Notes: generated from the letters alone by a model not told the origin. 64,000 nt of DNA from Arthrobacter sp. CJ23 (GCF_024741795.1 NZ_CP102950.1:372001-436000); one strand, 5' to 3'; numbered from the stretch's first letter, positions 8,698 to 17,392 are shown. Program-made: numbers and translations.

Positions 8698-8728
8698 CCG
8701 CGCTGGGCGGTATGGAGCCCCAGCGCGG
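8698..8728 (+). terminator. Hairpin after the phosphodiesterase gene
   Basis: CCGCGCTGGG and its exact complement CCCAGCGCGG enclose an 11-base loop directly after the TAG stop. There is no T-run, so termination is likely but not certain. Confidence 0.6.
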
Positions 8729-8746
8729 ATGTGATTGAGTGGTCCC

Positions 8747-9232
8747 ATGTCTTTTACCTGGTCCGCCCGAGCCACCCAGGCCCTGTCCGCAACGGCCCTG
8801 AGCGCGCTCCTGTTGGCCAGCGCCATGAAGCATTTCCGGTCGCCCTCGTTCTTCTACCCTGTGGTGCCCGACTACCTGTGCCGCAATGACGATGCCGACG
8901 CTGACGCCGCTGAGACGGCAGGCGCCAGCGGGACCGCGCTCGCCGCGGCAGCCCCGCGCAACGGTCCCTTGGCGATCATGTCCCGTGAGGAATGGATCGC
9001 CGCCACCGGCCTGCTCGAGGCGGCTGCCGCCGTCGGGCTCCTGATCCCCGCAACCCGCAAGGCCGCGGCCGCCGGCACTGCCGCCATGTTCACTACATTC
9101 CTTGCAGGGCATATTGATGCCCTCCGCCGGGCCTATGGTCCCGATGGCACGCCGGCTGAGCGTCGCGTCCACACGCTCCGACTGCCCCTGCAGCTGCCGC
9201 TGGTGCTGTGGGCCTGGAGGCTGCGGAAGTGA
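8747..9232 (+). CDS. DoxX-like membrane protein
   Basis: A 161-residue protein with an N-terminal helix, the motif MKHFRSPSFFYPVVPDYL, a low-complexity Asp/Ala loop around residues 45-70, then GLLEAAAAVGLLIPATRKAAA and FTTFLAGHIDALRRAYGP. This arrangement is typical of DoxX-like four-helix membrane proteins, whose role is mostly unknown. The ATG at 8747 is preferred over an upstream TTG. The stop overlaps the azlC-type GTG start (GTGA), so it may be cotranscribed with the AzlCD genes. Confidence 0.7.
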   Translation: MSFTWSARATQALSATALSALLLASAMKHFRSPSFFYPVVPDYLCRNDDADADAAETAGASGTALAAAAPRNGPLAIMSREEWIAATGLLEAAAAVGLLIPATRKAAAAGTAAMFTTFLAGHIDALRRAYGPDGTPAERRVHTLRLPLQLPLVLWAWRLRK

Positions 9233-9987
9233 AGCTGCCCGACTCCCCGGCCGTGAAGGTCGGCCTGTCCATCAGCATCGCGACAGGTTTCTACGGGATC
9301 TCCTTTGGTGCCCTGTCCGTGGCCTCAGGCTTCGATTTCTGGCAAACCATGGCACTGAGCCTGCTGCTGTTCAGCGGCGGCTCGCAGTTCGCCTTCATCG
9401 GTGTGGTGGCCGGCGGCGGATCCGGCGTCGCAGCCATGACAGCCAGTGCCCTGCTCGGCCTGCGCAACGGCATCTACGGGATGCAGATCAATGCGATGCT
9501 GCAGCCGCGGGGCTGGCGCAGGTATGCCGCAGCCCAGCTGACCATCGACGAGTCAACCGCCACGGCCTCGGGCCAGAGCGATCAGGACGAGCAGCGGCGC
9601 GGCTTCTGGACCGCCGGCATCGGCATATTCCTGTTGTGGAATCTCTTCACCGCCGTCGGCGCCCTGGCCGGCGATGCCATGGGCGACCCCAAACAGTGGG
9701 GGCTGGACGGCGCCGCTGTGGCAGCCTTCCTAGGCTTGCTGTGGCCGCGGCTCAAGGGCCGCGAACCCTGGGCCATCGCCGCCGCCTGTGCCCTGGCCAC
9801 CGTGCTGGCCGTTCCCTTCGTGCCCTCGGGCGTGCCTATTCTGGTGGCGGCTTTGGTGGCCGGCGTGATCGGCTGGTTCAGCCACGCCCGCAAGGACGAG
9901 GGCCTGGAGCCGGACATCGACCCCTACGCCCACCCCCACCGCGACAAGCACCACGACGCGGGCCGCGACCATCGGAGCGCCGAATGA
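9229..9987 (+). CDS. azlC: AzlC family permease (branched-chain amino-acid exporter large subunit)
   Basis: A 252-residue polytopic membrane protein with AzlC family signatures, including the glycine-rich GFYGISFGALSVASGF, LLFSGGSQFAFIGVVAGGG and LLGLRNGIYGM blocks. AzlC and AzlD form a two-component exporter, best known for branched-chain amino-acid analogues. A GTG at 9229 is the preferred start: it overlaps the previous stop and has GGAGG eight bases upstream. The His/Asp-rich C-terminus is cytoplasmic-looking. The stop overlaps the AzlD start by four bases. Confidence 0.88.
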   Translation: MKLPDSPAVKVGLSISIATGFYGISFGALSVASGFDFWQTMALSLLLFSGGSQFAFIGVVAGGGSGVAAMTASALLGLRNGIYGMQINAMLQPRGWRRYAAAQLTIDESTATASGQSDQDEQRRGFWTAGIGIFLLWNLFTAVGALAGDAMGDPKQWGLDGAAVAAFLGLLWPRLKGREPWAIAAACALATVLAVPFVPSGVPILVAALVAGVIGWFSHARKDEGLEPDIDPYAHPHRDKHHDAGRDHRSAE

Positions 9988-10295
9988 ACCTCTGGCTCTG
10001 GATCCTGATCGCCTGTGCGCTGGCGTACCTCACCAAACTCGTGGGCTACTTCGTGCCGGCCAAGCTGCTGGAAAGCCCGCGCATCATGCACATCGCCGGC
10101 ACCATGACCATCGGCCTGCTCGCCTCCCTGACCATCGTCAACGCCGTCGCCTCGGGGCAGGGGTTGGTGCTGGACGCCAGGATCGGTGCCCTGGCTGCGG
10201 CCGCCGTCGCTCTCTGGCTGCGCGCGCCCTTCCTCGTGGTGGTGATTGTGGGTGCGGCGGCCGCGGCCGTGCTGCGCCTGCTCGGCTGGGGCTGA
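9984..10295 (+). CDS. azlD: AzlD domain protein (exporter small subunit)
   Basis: A 103-residue membrane protein with three to four helices, beginning MNLWLWILIACALAYLTKL. The segment KLVGYFVPAKLLESPRI is characteristic of AzlD, which pairs with AzlC. Its ATG overlaps the AzlC stop as ATGA. It ends five bases before the convergent TetR gene. Confidence 0.88.
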   Translation: MNLWLWILIACALAYLTKLVGYFVPAKLLESPRIMHIAGTMTIGLLASLTIVNAVASGQGLVLDARIGALAAAAVALWLRAPFLVVVIVGAAAAAVLRLLGWG

Positions 10296-10300
10296 GCGGG

Positions 10301-10933
10301 CTAGGAAACCGCCTGGCCGAACGTGACGCCGGGGATATCGGACTGGGCGGGCAGCGGGCGGCTGGGGCGTTCGGTGCGGATGGCGTCCTCGATCAAGGCC
10401 ACCGGCCGCTCCCAGGCACGCGAACCGGGCTCCATGGTGTCCACGGCGCCGATGAGCATGGCAATCAGGCGGATCATGTCTTCGATGGTGATGTCGCGGC
10501 GCAGCGAGCCCTGGCCCTGTCCGCGCTCCAGCAAGGTCTCGATGGAGTCGATGAGACCTCCGGTGATGCCGATGAGCAGCCCGCGGCGGCCGGCGACGGC
10601 GCCCAGCAGGTTGGCGTCTTCGCTGGCCACCTGCATCACGGCGTCGATGATGCGGATGAGCCCCACGGCGGCGTCCATGCCGGCCAGGGCGTCCTCGGCC
10701 ACGGGGTCGACATGGAGGCGCAGCTGCCGCGACAGTGCGGCCAGAACCAGCTGTTCCTTGTCGGAGAAGTTCCGGAAAAGAGTTGCGGGCCCGACGCCGG
10801 CCGTCGCGGCGATGGTCTGGAGGGGAACCTCGGGACCCTGCTCCCGGAAGCACTGCCGGGCAGCGGTGATGATCTTGTCTACATTGCGTGCGGCGTCCGC
10901 CCTGAGGGGCTTGCGTTCGGAGGGCTGGTCCAT
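10301..10933 (-). CDS. TetR/AcrR family regulator
   Basis: A 210-residue regulator with an N-terminal TetR helix-turn-helix (about residues 15-60): ADAARNVDKIITAARQCFREQG, then VPLQTIAATAGVGPATLFRNFSDKEQL. The C-terminal ligand domain resembles those with a SbtR-like fold (DPVAEDALAGMDAAVGLIRII). The ATG at 10933 is chosen because it begins the usual short tail before the HTH. It is divergent from the thiamine-binding protein gene and convergent with azlD; the effector is unknown. Confidence 0.88.
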   Translation of the reverse strand: MDQPSERKPLRADAARNVDKIITAARQCFREQGPEVPLQTIAATAGVGPATLFRNFSDKEQLVLAALSRQLRLHVDPVAEDALAGMDAAVGLIRIIDAVMQVASEDANLLGAVAGRRGLLIGITGGLIDSIETLLERGQGQGSLRRDITIEDMIRLIAMLIGAVDTMEPGSRAWERPVALIEDAIRTERPSRPLPAQSDIPGVTFGQAVS

Positions 10934-11003
10934 GCTGTCAGAGTAGCAATGCAGGCGGCCGCATCCGATTGCCGCGCTGTTGTAATCGGTTATATGACTT
11001 CTT

Positions 11004-11030
11004 GCGCGGGAAAGACTGGATTCCCCGCGC
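11004..11030. promoter_or_regulatory. Inverted repeat between tetR-type gene and 11047
   Basis: GCGCGGG and CCCGCGC enclose a 13-base spacer in the 113-bp divergent intergenic region, 16 bases before the thiamine-binding protein start. It could be an operator for the TetR protein or a leader hairpin. Confidence 0.35.
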
Positions 11031-11046
11031 GTGAAACACTGGAGCC

Positions 11047-11373
11047 ATGTTGCTTGCATTCTCTGTCGCTCCGTCCGGCCAGCCCAGCTCTGGCACCGCA
11101 TCCACCGACGGTTCTGTGCATGACGCCGTGGCCGAAGCCGTACGGATCGTCCGCGAATCCGGCCTGCCGAACCAGACGGACTCCATGTTCACCACCATTG
11201 AGGGGGAGTGGGATGAAGTGTTCGACGTCGTCAAGCGCGCCACCGAGGCGGTCGGCAAATACGGCAACCGCGTCTCCCTGGTGATCAAGGCCGACATCCG
11301 CCCCGGCTACTCGGGCGAGCTGACTGGCAAGGTGGAGCGTTTGGAGGCTGCGATCTCGGAGCAGAAGGACTAA
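11047..11373 (+). CDS. Thiamine-binding protein (MTH1187/YkoF-like)
   Basis: A 108-residue protein of the MTH1187/DUF77 family, small ferredoxin-like proteins several of which bind thiamine. Matching features are the LLAFSVAPSG start, DAVAEAVRIVRESGLPNQTDSMFTTIEGEWDEV and the strand RVSLVIKADIRPG followed by a helix KVERLEAAI. No TPP riboswitch is visible upstream. It appears to be monocistronic. Confidence 0.85.
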   Translation: MLLAFSVAPSGQPSSGTASTDGSVHDAVAEAVRIVRESGLPNQTDSMFTTIEGEWDEVFDVVKRATEAVGKYGNRVSLVIKADIRPGYSGELTGKVERLEAAISEQKD

Positions 11374-11431
11374 GGTTCCAACCCCGACGGCGTTCTTCCC
11401 CCGCGGACGCACTGGTGCAAGACTGGGGCCC

Positions 11432-12121
11432 ATGATTGAACACGTGACCCAGCCCGGCTGGGTGGCTGTCGAGGAGTACCTGTCTGCCGTCGTCGTGCAT
11501 CCCGATCCGGCCCATCAGCGGGCGCTGCACTCCGCCGTCGAGGCGGGCATGCCGCCCATCGAGGTGGCGCCGAACGCAGGCAAGCTGCTCAGGATGCTGG
11601 TGCAAATGTCCGGAGCGCGGCGGATCCTGGAGATCGGGACGCTTGCCGGGTTCAGCACCATCTGGATGGCACAAGGACTTCCCGAGGACGGCCGGCTGGT
11701 CACTTGCGAATATTTGCCCAAGCACGCGCAGGTGGCGCGGGCCAACGTGGATGCCGCGGGAGTGGGCCACAAGGTGGAGATCCGTGTGGGCGCGGCACTT
11801 GACTCGCTCCCCACGCTGGTGGAGTACGTGGCCAGGCAGGGCGCTTTCGACTTCGTGTTCATCGACGCGGACAAGGAGAACGATTCCAACTACCTGGACT
11901 GGGCCATCCGGCTCGGCAGGCCCGGCACCGTCATTGTCATGGACAACGTCATCTGGGACGGCGCCATCCTGGAACCGGAACGGGACATGATCAATGCCCC
12001 GGGAATTGTCAGTGCCCTCGAAATGATGGGCAAGGATCCCCGGCTCGATGCCACGGCCATCCAGACCGTGGGCGCCAAAGGCTGGGACGGTTTCGCGCTG
12101 GCGCGCGTCCTCGGGCCTTAG
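11432..12121 (+). CDS. SAM-dependent O-methyltransferase (class I, family 3)
   Basis: A 229-residue methyltransferase resembling caffeoyl-CoA/catechol O-methyltransferases. The SAM-binding motif is ILEIGTLAGFSTIWMA (about residues 68-83), followed by EYLPKHAQVARAN and the metal-binding FVFIDADKENDSNYLDWA, then TVIVMDNVIWDGAI. These positions fit a divalent-cation-dependent O-methyltransferase. The natural acceptor is unknown. It lies alone between the thiamine-binding protein and a GNAT gene. Confidence 0.88.
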   Translation: MIEHVTQPGWVAVEEYLSAVVVHPDPAHQRALHSAVEAGMPPIEVAPNAGKLLRMLVQMSGARRILEIGTLAGFSTIWMAQGLPEDGRLVTCEYLPKHAQVARANVDAAGVGHKVEIRVGAALDSLPTLVEYVARQGAFDFVFIDADKENDSNYLDWAIRLGRPGTVIVMDNVIWDGAILEPERDMINAPGIVSALEMMGKDPRLDATAIQTVGAKGWDGFALARVLGP

Positions 12122-12156
12122 GCCCTGGGGTGCGGCTGGAGGATTAGGCTGGTCCG

Positions 12157-12660
12157 ATGGATTTCACATTGCGCCCGGCAACCGTCGGCGACGCCGCCGA
12201 AATGGTGGCCATGCACCTCCGGTCCTGGCGTGAAAGCTACGGACACTTGCTACCGCCTGAATTCTTCGAACTCCAGGAGACGAAGCAAACCGACAGGATT
12301 GAGCGGTATCGGAGCGCAATCGCGAACCATCACACCCGGATGCTGGCGCACGATGCTGCAGGCGAACTGGTGGGCATCGCCGCGTCCGGCCCCGGCCGTG
12401 ACTATGACCGTCCCTGCGAGCTTGAGCTGTTCATGATCTACACGCTGCAGCGCGTCCACGGGCGGGGTATCGGCCAGGCCCTGGTTGACTCCGTGGCGGG
12501 CGCCGAGGCGGCCTACCTCTGGGTCCTTGACGACAACCCCCGGGCCCAGGCGTTCTACCGCCGGAACGGCTTCGTGCCCGATGGCAAAAGGCAGCTCTGT
12601 TCACCTGAGTGGCACCAACTGCCCGAACACCGGATGGTGCGCCCCGCCGTCGGGCACTGA
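12157..12660 (+). CDS. GNAT family N-acetyltransferase
   Basis: A 167-residue acetyltransferase of the GNAT fold. The acetyl-CoA site is LQRVHGRGIGQALVDSV, preceded by the strand LELFMIYT, and the C-terminal part has AYLWVLDDNPRAQAFYRRNGFVPDG, the usual motif B. The sequence resembles general cytoplasmic small-molecule acetyltransferases; no substrate can be inferred. Confidence 0.87.
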   Translation: MDFTLRPATVGDAAEMVAMHLRSWRESYGHLLPPEFFELQETKQTDRIERYRSAIANHHTRMLAHDAAGELVGIAASGPGRDYDRPCELELFMIYTLQRVHGRGIGQALVDSVAGAEAAYLWVLDDNPRAQAFYRRNGFVPDGKRQLCSPEWHQLPEHRMVRPAVGH

Positions 12661-12700
12661 CCCCGGAGCGGGCGTCCCGCCGGTCAACTAGGGTTGAAGC

Positions 12701-12724
12701 ATGACTGAGGCACGGCGCAACTGA
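12701..12724 (+). other. Seven-residue upstream ORF coupled to 12724
   Basis: An ATG at 12701 opens a seven-codon frame (MTEARRN) whose TGA overlaps the ATG at 12724 as TGATG. The real gene has no obvious Shine-Dalgarno sequence of its own, so the short frame may deliver ribosomes to it by reinitiation. This is read from the sequence only. Confidence 0.4.
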
Positions 12725-13644
12725 TGGCGAAACGCGGCAAGGCCGGCAAATCAGACAGGTCGACGGCGGGAGTGGTCGAGGTGCCCGCGGGCACCCGCCC
12801 GGACGGTCCCGTGGCGGGCGTCTACTACGTGGACACCGGCGACTGCGAACTCGTGGCGGACCCGGACAACTCCAACGGCTGGCTCCTGAAGATCAACGGC
12901 GTGATGAGCTCGCACATCGACCTCGCCGATCCGCTGTTCCTGGACTTTGAGTACATGCGCTGGATCGCGGCGCTGGTCGCGTCCAAGTGGCCGCCCGAAA
13001 CCCGGCCCAAGCTGCGAGCCCTCCACCTCGGCGGCGGAGCCTGCTCCATGGCCCGGCACTTCCACGCCGCCTACCCGGACGCCCGCCAGGTGGTGGTGGA
13101 ACTGGACGGCAAGCTCGCCGAATACGTCCGCGGCTGGTTCGACCTCCCCAAGGCGCCCATGCTTCGGATCCGCGTGGGCGAGGCCCGGCAGGTCACGGAG
13201 AGCCTCACGCCGCAGACCCGGGACCTCATTATCCGCGATGTCTTTGCCGGGGCTTTCACGCCGCGGGCGCTTACCACGCGCGAATTCAATGACCATGCGG
13301 ACAGGGTGCTGGCCCCAGGCGGCCTCTACGTGGTGAACTCCGGCGACGCCCCGGACCTCAAGAACGCCCGCGAGGACGCCGCCACCATCGCCGATACCTT
13401 CGAACACACCATGATCATCGCCGACCCCGCCATGCTGAAGGGCCGCCGCTACGGCAACATGGTCATGGCCGGCAGCCACGAACCCTTCGGCGACGACCCC
13501 CGGCTGGCGCGCACGCTCCTGGGCGGCGCCGTGCCGGCCCACATCTGGGATGACGCGCAGGTGCGGGCCTTCGCCGCGGGCGCCAAGATCCGGCGGGATC
13601 CGGCTGAGGCTGCGCCCGAAACCCCGGCGCGAACGGTCAGCTAA
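12724..13644 (+). CDS. Spermidine synthase-like protein
   Basis: A 306-residue cytoplasmic protein with a Rossmann methyltransferase fold of the spermidine synthase superfamily. It shows LHLGGGACSMARHF in place of the SAM-binding loop, VVVELDGKLAEYV, and DLIIRDVFAGAFTPRALTTREF. Actinobacteria often carry such standalone proteins annotated as spermine/spermidine synthases, but the polyamine-binding residues cannot be checked by eye, so aminopropyl transfer is uncertain. The start overlaps the seven-codon upstream frame. Confidence 0.8.
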   Translation: MAKRGKAGKSDRSTAGVVEVPAGTRPDGPVAGVYYVDTGDCELVADPDNSNGWLLKINGVMSSHIDLADPLFLDFEYMRWIAALVASKWPPETRPKLRALHLGGGACSMARHFHAAYPDARQVVVELDGKLAEYVRGWFDLPKAPMLRIRVGEARQVTESLTPQTRDLIIRDVFAGAFTPRALTTREFNDHADRVLAPGGLYVVNSGDAPDLKNAREDAATIADTFEHTMIIADPAMLKGRRYGNMVMAGSHEPFGDDPRLARTLLGGAVPAHIWDDAQVRAFAAGAKIRRDPAEAAPETPARTVS

Positions 13645-13671
13645 CGCCCCCAGAACACGGATTTAGGGGCA

Positions 13672-14589
13672 TCAACTGTTCGTTCGCGCCGTCACGTCCT
13701 GCCCCAGCAGCGCTTCCCGGTGCGCGGCCGTCTGTTCGCGCAGGGCCTGCGCCACGGCGGCCACGGCCGGGCGGCGCAGGGAATCGGGCCGCAGGACCAT
13801 CCAGTAGGGCAGGAGCTCAGCGAATTCGGCGGGCAGCAGGCGCACCAGGTCGTTGTGCTGATCGGCCATGAAGCAGGGCAGGAAGCCGATGCCGGCCCCG
13901 GCCCGGGTGGCCTCCACATGCACGAACACATTGGTGGAGCTCAGGCCGTCGCGCATGGACGGGACCAGCCGGCGCGGGGCGTCCAGATCGTCCACCTGCA
14001 GCATGGAATCCACGAAGTAGACCAGCTGGTGACGGGTCAGTTCCTCGGCGGTTCCGGGGATGCCGTGGACCGCCAGGTACCCGCGCGAGGCATACATGCC
14101 CAGCCTGTACTCGCCCAGCCGGTGCGCCTCGGCCCGGTGCACCTGCGGCTCACCCACCACCACCTCGATGTCCAGGCCCGATCGCTGCTGCAGCGCCCGC
14201 CGGGTCACCGTGATGATCTCCACGCTGAGCCCCGGATGCGCGTTGCGGAGCCGCGCCACGGCGGGTGCGGCGATGTACGCGCTGAAGCCATCGGTTGCGG
14301 TCATGCGCACGACGCCGGTGATCGGGTCCGGCGCGCGGCCGCCCGGTCCCAGCGCGCCCACCGCGGCCTCGATCCGTTCCGCCACCGTCACCGCGCCGGC
14401 GCCGAGCTCGGTGACCTCCCAGCCGCCCGCGGCGCGGGCCAGCACCCGGCCACCGAGCGCCTTCTCCAGGGCGGCGATCCTGCGCGAGACGGTGGTGTGG
14501 TTCAGTCCCAGTTCCTGGGCCGCCGTCGTGAATTTTCCTGAGCGGGACACCGCGAGGAGGACGAGCAGATCGTCCGGATTCGGATTCAT
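13672..14589 (-). CDS. LysR family regulator
   Basis: A 305-residue LysR-type regulator. The N-terminal winged helix spans about residues 5-65 with VSRSGKFTTAAQELGLNHTTVSRRIAALEKALG, and the rest is the periplasmic-binding-like effector domain. The start at 14589 leaves the usual five residues before the HTH. It is divergent from the MHS symporter and 3-hydroxybutyrate dehydrogenase genes, so it most likely controls them. The gene ends shortly after the spermidine-synthase-like gene, convergent with it. Confidence 0.9.
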   Translation of the reverse strand: MNPNPDDLLVLLAVSRSGKFTTAAQELGLNHTTVSRRIAALEKALGGRVLARAAGGWEVTELGAGAVTVAERIEAAVGALGPGGRAPDPITGVVRMTATDGFSAYIAAPAVARLRNAHPGLSVEIITVTRRALQQRSGLDIEVVVGEPQVHRAEAHRLGEYRLGMYASRGYLAVHGIPGTAEELTRHQLVYFVDSMLQVDDLDAPRRLVPSMRDGLSSTNVFVHVEATRAGAGIGFLPCFMADQHNDLVRLLPAEFAELLPYWMVLRPDSLRRPAVAAVAQALREQTAAHREALLGQDVTARTNS

Positions 14590-14718
14590 ATCTGCAATTT
14601 TGCACATACTTGGTGCCCTTTTGGTCATTGAGAGGCCAGGAATCTGCGGCAATACTCAGTGGAGCATTCCGTGCTGTGGATCACAGCACGTGTCAACGAG
14701 GACACTAAGGAGATGGAC

Positions 14719-16107
14719 ATGAGCGTAGAGCAACGCTCCGGAACAGCAGCAGGGCAGGCGGCGGGCAAGGGCTCGGGCCTGAAGAAGATCGTGGCGGCCT
14801 CGATGGTGGGCACGGTGGTGGAGTGGTATGAATTCTTCCTCTACGCCACCGCCGCCACCCTGGTTTTCGGCAAGTACTTCTTTCCGGCCACCGGCAACGA
14901 GCTGGACGGCATCATCCAGGCCTTCCTCACCTACGCCGTTGGCTTCGTGGCCAGGCCCCTGGGCGGCATCGTGTTCGGCCAGATCGGCGACAAACTGGGC
15001 CGCAAACCCACGCTGCAGCTGACCATCGTGATCGTGGGCGTGGCCACCTTCCTGATGGGCTGCCTCCCGGGCTTCGCCGACATCGGCTACCTGGCCCCCG
15101 CGCTGCTGGTGGCCCTCCGCTTCATCCAGGGCTTCGCGCTGGGCGGCGAATGGGGCGGCGCGGTGCTGCTGGTGGCCGAACACAGCCCCAGCAAGTCCCG
15201 CGGCTTCTGGTCCAGCTGGCCGCAGGCCGCCGTGCCGGTGGGCAACCTGCTGGCAACTGCGGTGCTGTTCACCATGTCCAGCGTCCTGAGCAGCGAGGCG
15301 TTCCTCGGCTGGGGCTGGCGCGTGGCTTTCTGGCTCTCCGCCGTCATCGTGTTCGTCGGCTACTACATCCGCACCCACGTCACCGAGGCGCCCATCTTCC
15401 TGGAAGCGAAAGCCCGGCTGGAGAAGGAGCAGGCCGTCAGCTACGGCGTCGGCGAGGTCATCCGCAAGTACCCCAAGGGCATCCTGCAGGCCATGGGCCT
15501 GCGCTTCGCCGAAAACATCATGTACTACCTCGTGGTGAGCTTCGCGATCGTCTACCTCAAGAGCGTCCACAAGTACGACACCTCGTCCCTGCTGCTGGCC
15601 CTCCTGATCGCCCACGTCATCCACTTCCTGGTCATCCCCCAGGTGGGGCGCCTGGTGGATGCCTGGGGACGCAAGCCCGTGTACCTGGTGGGCGCGGTGG
15701 CCGGTGCCGCCTGGCCGTTCTTCGCCTTCCCGATGTTCGATACCCGCAACGCCGCGGTGATCGTGCTGGCCGTGACCATCGGCCTGTGCCTGCACGCGTT
15801 CATGTACGCCGGGCAGCCCGCCATCATGTCCGAGCTCTTTCCCACCCGCATGCGCTACTCCGGCGTTTCCCTCGGCTCCCAGGTCACCTCGATCTTCGCC
15901 GGTTCGCTGGCGCCGCTCCTGGCCACCCAGTGGCTCAAGGACACCGGATCCTGGGTTCCCACCGCCATCTACCTGGTGGTCGCCTGCGCCATCACCTGCG
16001 TCGCGGTGCTTAGCCTGAAGGAAACGCGCGGAGTGGCGCTGGAGGACCTGGACAAGGCCGACGCCGTGCGGCACGGCCTGGCCAGTGCTGCACAGGCAGC
16101 CCGCTGA
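14719..16107 (+). CDS. MHS family MFS symporter
   Basis: A 462-residue transporter of the metabolite:H+ symporter group of the MFS. It has the family signature VGTVVEWYEFFLYATAATLVFGKYFF near the N-terminus, ARPLGGIVFGQIGDKLGRKPTLQ, and RFIQGFALGGEWGGAVLLVAEHSP. The second ATG of the pair at 14713/14719 is preferred because AAGGAG ends six bases upstream of it. The stop overlaps the start of the dehydrogenase gene (TGATG), so the carrier likely imports that enzyme's substrate or a related short organic acid. Confidence 0.9.
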   Translation: MSVEQRSGTAAGQAAGKGSGLKKIVAASMVGTVVEWYEFFLYATAATLVFGKYFFPATGNELDGIIQAFLTYAVGFVARPLGGIVFGQIGDKLGRKPTLQLTIVIVGVATFLMGCLPGFADIGYLAPALLVALRFIQGFALGGEWGGAVLLVAEHSPSKSRGFWSSWPQAAVPVGNLLATAVLFTMSSVLSSEAFLGWGWRVAFWLSAVIVFVGYYIRTHVTEAPIFLEAKARLEKEQAVSYGVGEVIRKYPKGILQAMGLRFAENIMYYLVVSFAIVYLKSVHKYDTSSLLLALLIAHVIHFLVIPQVGRLVDAWGRKPVYLVGAVAGAAWPFFAFPMFDTRNAAVIVLAVTIGLCLHAFMYAGQPAIMSELFPTRMRYSGVSLGSQVTSIFAGSLAPLLATQWLKDTGSWVPTAIYLVVACAITCVAVLSLKETRGVALEDLDKADAVRHGLASAAQAAR

Positions 16108-16856
16108 TGGACAACACTCTGAACGGCCGCAAGGCTTTGGTGACCGGCGGGGCGAGCGGAATCGGAGCCGCCTGTGCCCGGGCGCTCGCCGCCCGGGGAG
16201 CGAAGGTGGTGGTGGCCGACGTCGACGCCGCCGGAGCCGCGGCGCTCGCCGATGAGCTGGGCGGCACCGCCTGGGCCGTGGACCTGCTGGACGTGGACGC
16301 CCTGGCGTCCCTCCGGCTGGACTGCGACATCCTCATCAACAACGCCGGCATCCAGAAGGTGGCCCCGATCGAGGAGTTCGAGCCTGTGGAGTTCAGGCGC
16401 ATCCTGGCCCTGATGCTCGAGGCGCCGTTCCTGCTCATCCGGGCCGCGCTGCCGCACATGTATGCCAACGGCTTCGGCCGGATCATCAACATCTCCTCCG
16501 TGCACGGGCTCCGGGCCTCCGCCTACAAGAGCGCGTACGTCTCGGCCAAGCACGGGCTGGAGGGGCTCAGCAAGGTGACGGCGCTCGAGGGCGGGCCCCG
16601 CGGGGTGACCTCCAACTGCATCAACCCCGGGTACGTGCGCACGCCGCTCGTGGAGAAGCAGATCGCGGACCAGGCCCTGCTGCACGGCATCCCCGAGTCC
16701 GAGGTCCTGGCCGGGGTGATGCTGACGGAGTCGGCCGTGAAGCGGCTGGTGGAGCCGGCCGAGGTTGCGTCGCTGGCGGCCTGGGTGGCGTCCGACGACG
16801 CAGGCATGGTCACCGGCGCCAGCTACACCATGGACGGCGGCTGGTCCGCCAGATAG
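16107..16856 (+). CDS. 3-hydroxybutyrate dehydrogenase (SDR family)
   Basis: A 249-residue short-chain dehydrogenase that would convert 3-hydroxybutyrate to acetoacetate with NAD+. The nucleotide-binding motif is TGGASGIG, the structural NNAG is present, and the catalytic Ser-Tyr-Lys is in ISSVHGLRASAYKSAYVSAKHGLEGL. The segments NPGYVRTPLVEKQIADQA and HGIPE together with AVKRLVEPAEVA are characteristic of 3-hydroxybutyrate dehydrogenases rather than generic SDRs. It is coupled to the upstream symporter and presumably under the divergent LysR protein. Confidence 0.87.
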   Translation: MDNTLNGRKALVTGGASGIGAACARALAARGAKVVVADVDAAGAAALADELGGTAWAVDLLDVDALASLRLDCDILINNAGIQKVAPIEEFEPVEFRRILALMLEAPFLLIRAALPHMYANGFGRIINISSVHGLRASAYKSAYVSAKHGLEGLSKVTALEGGPRGVTSNCINPGYVRTPLVEKQIADQALLHGIPESEVLAGVMLTESAVKRLVEPAEVASLAAWVASDDAGMVTGASYTMDGGWSAR

Positions 16857-16892
16857 GCCCGCGGCCTGGCCGGCGACAGGACGTGTTGCCGG

Positions 16893-17276
16893 TCAGCGCT
16901 GGCCGCTGAGGATATCGTCGGCGTTGTCGTAGGCCCAGGTGGCCAGGGGGACCAGCAGTGCGGTCAGTTCATAGCCGCGGTCCGTCAGGCTGTAGTCGAC
17001 GTGGGGCGGAATCACCGGCTGGGCCTTCCTCAGCACGAGGCCGTCGCGCTCCAGGGTCTTAAGGGTCTGCGCGAGCATCTTTTCGCTGATGCCCTCGGCC
17101 CGGCGCCGGAGTTCGCTCCAGCGGTGCTCACCCTCCGAGAGTGCCAGCAGGATCAGCAGGCCCCATTTGCTGGTGATGTGGTCCAGGACCGTTCGGCTGG
17201 GGCACCCGGCCGGGAAAACGCCGTCGGAAATCTCCGTACGCAGTTTGGCGGGCAAGGCAATGGCTTCCATGGCCAT
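16893..17276 (-). CDS. HxlR family regulator
   Basis: A 127-residue winged-helix regulator of the HxlR family. It shows the family pattern CPSRTVLDHITSKWGLLILLALSEGEHRWSELRRRAEGISEKMLAQTLKTLERDGLV. The Cys near residue 25 is at the position used for redox or electrophile sensing in some members. It is divergent from the NmrA-like oxidoreductase at 17393, a typical pairing in which HxlR represses the oxidoreductase. A second ATG lies two codons in. Confidence 0.9.
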   Translation of the reverse strand: MAMEAIALPAKLRTEISDGVFPAGCPSRTVLDHITSKWGLLILLALSEGEHRWSELRRRAEGISEKMLAQTLKTLERDGLVLRKAQPVIPPHVDYSLTDRGYELTALLVPLATWAYDNADDILSGQR

Positions 17277-17287
17277 ATCTTACCAAG

Positions 17288-17327
17288 AGGTGCGTACCTT
17301 ACCTGAAAGTGCGTACTCTCTTTCAGG
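17288..17327. promoter_or_regulatory. Candidate HxlR operator region
   Basis: In the 116-bp divergent gap there are two direct GTGCGTAC copies (17290-17297 and 17309-17316), a small palindrome AGGT-GCGT-ACCT, and the inverted repeat CCTGAAAG/CTTTCAGG at 17302-17309 and 17320-17327. Such overlapping repeats are expected for an autoregulating HxlR dimer. Confidence 0.5.
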
Positions 17328-17392
17328 AAGTATTCCCCAGGATGGCTCGTTGTGCATGGTGACCCCCTACACATGGTGAAAGGAACCACCCC

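Noticed and set aside
10938..11046. TPP riboswitch ahead of the thiamine-binding protein
   Set aside because: The CUGAGA and other conserved TPP elements are absent; only a simple inverted repeat is present.
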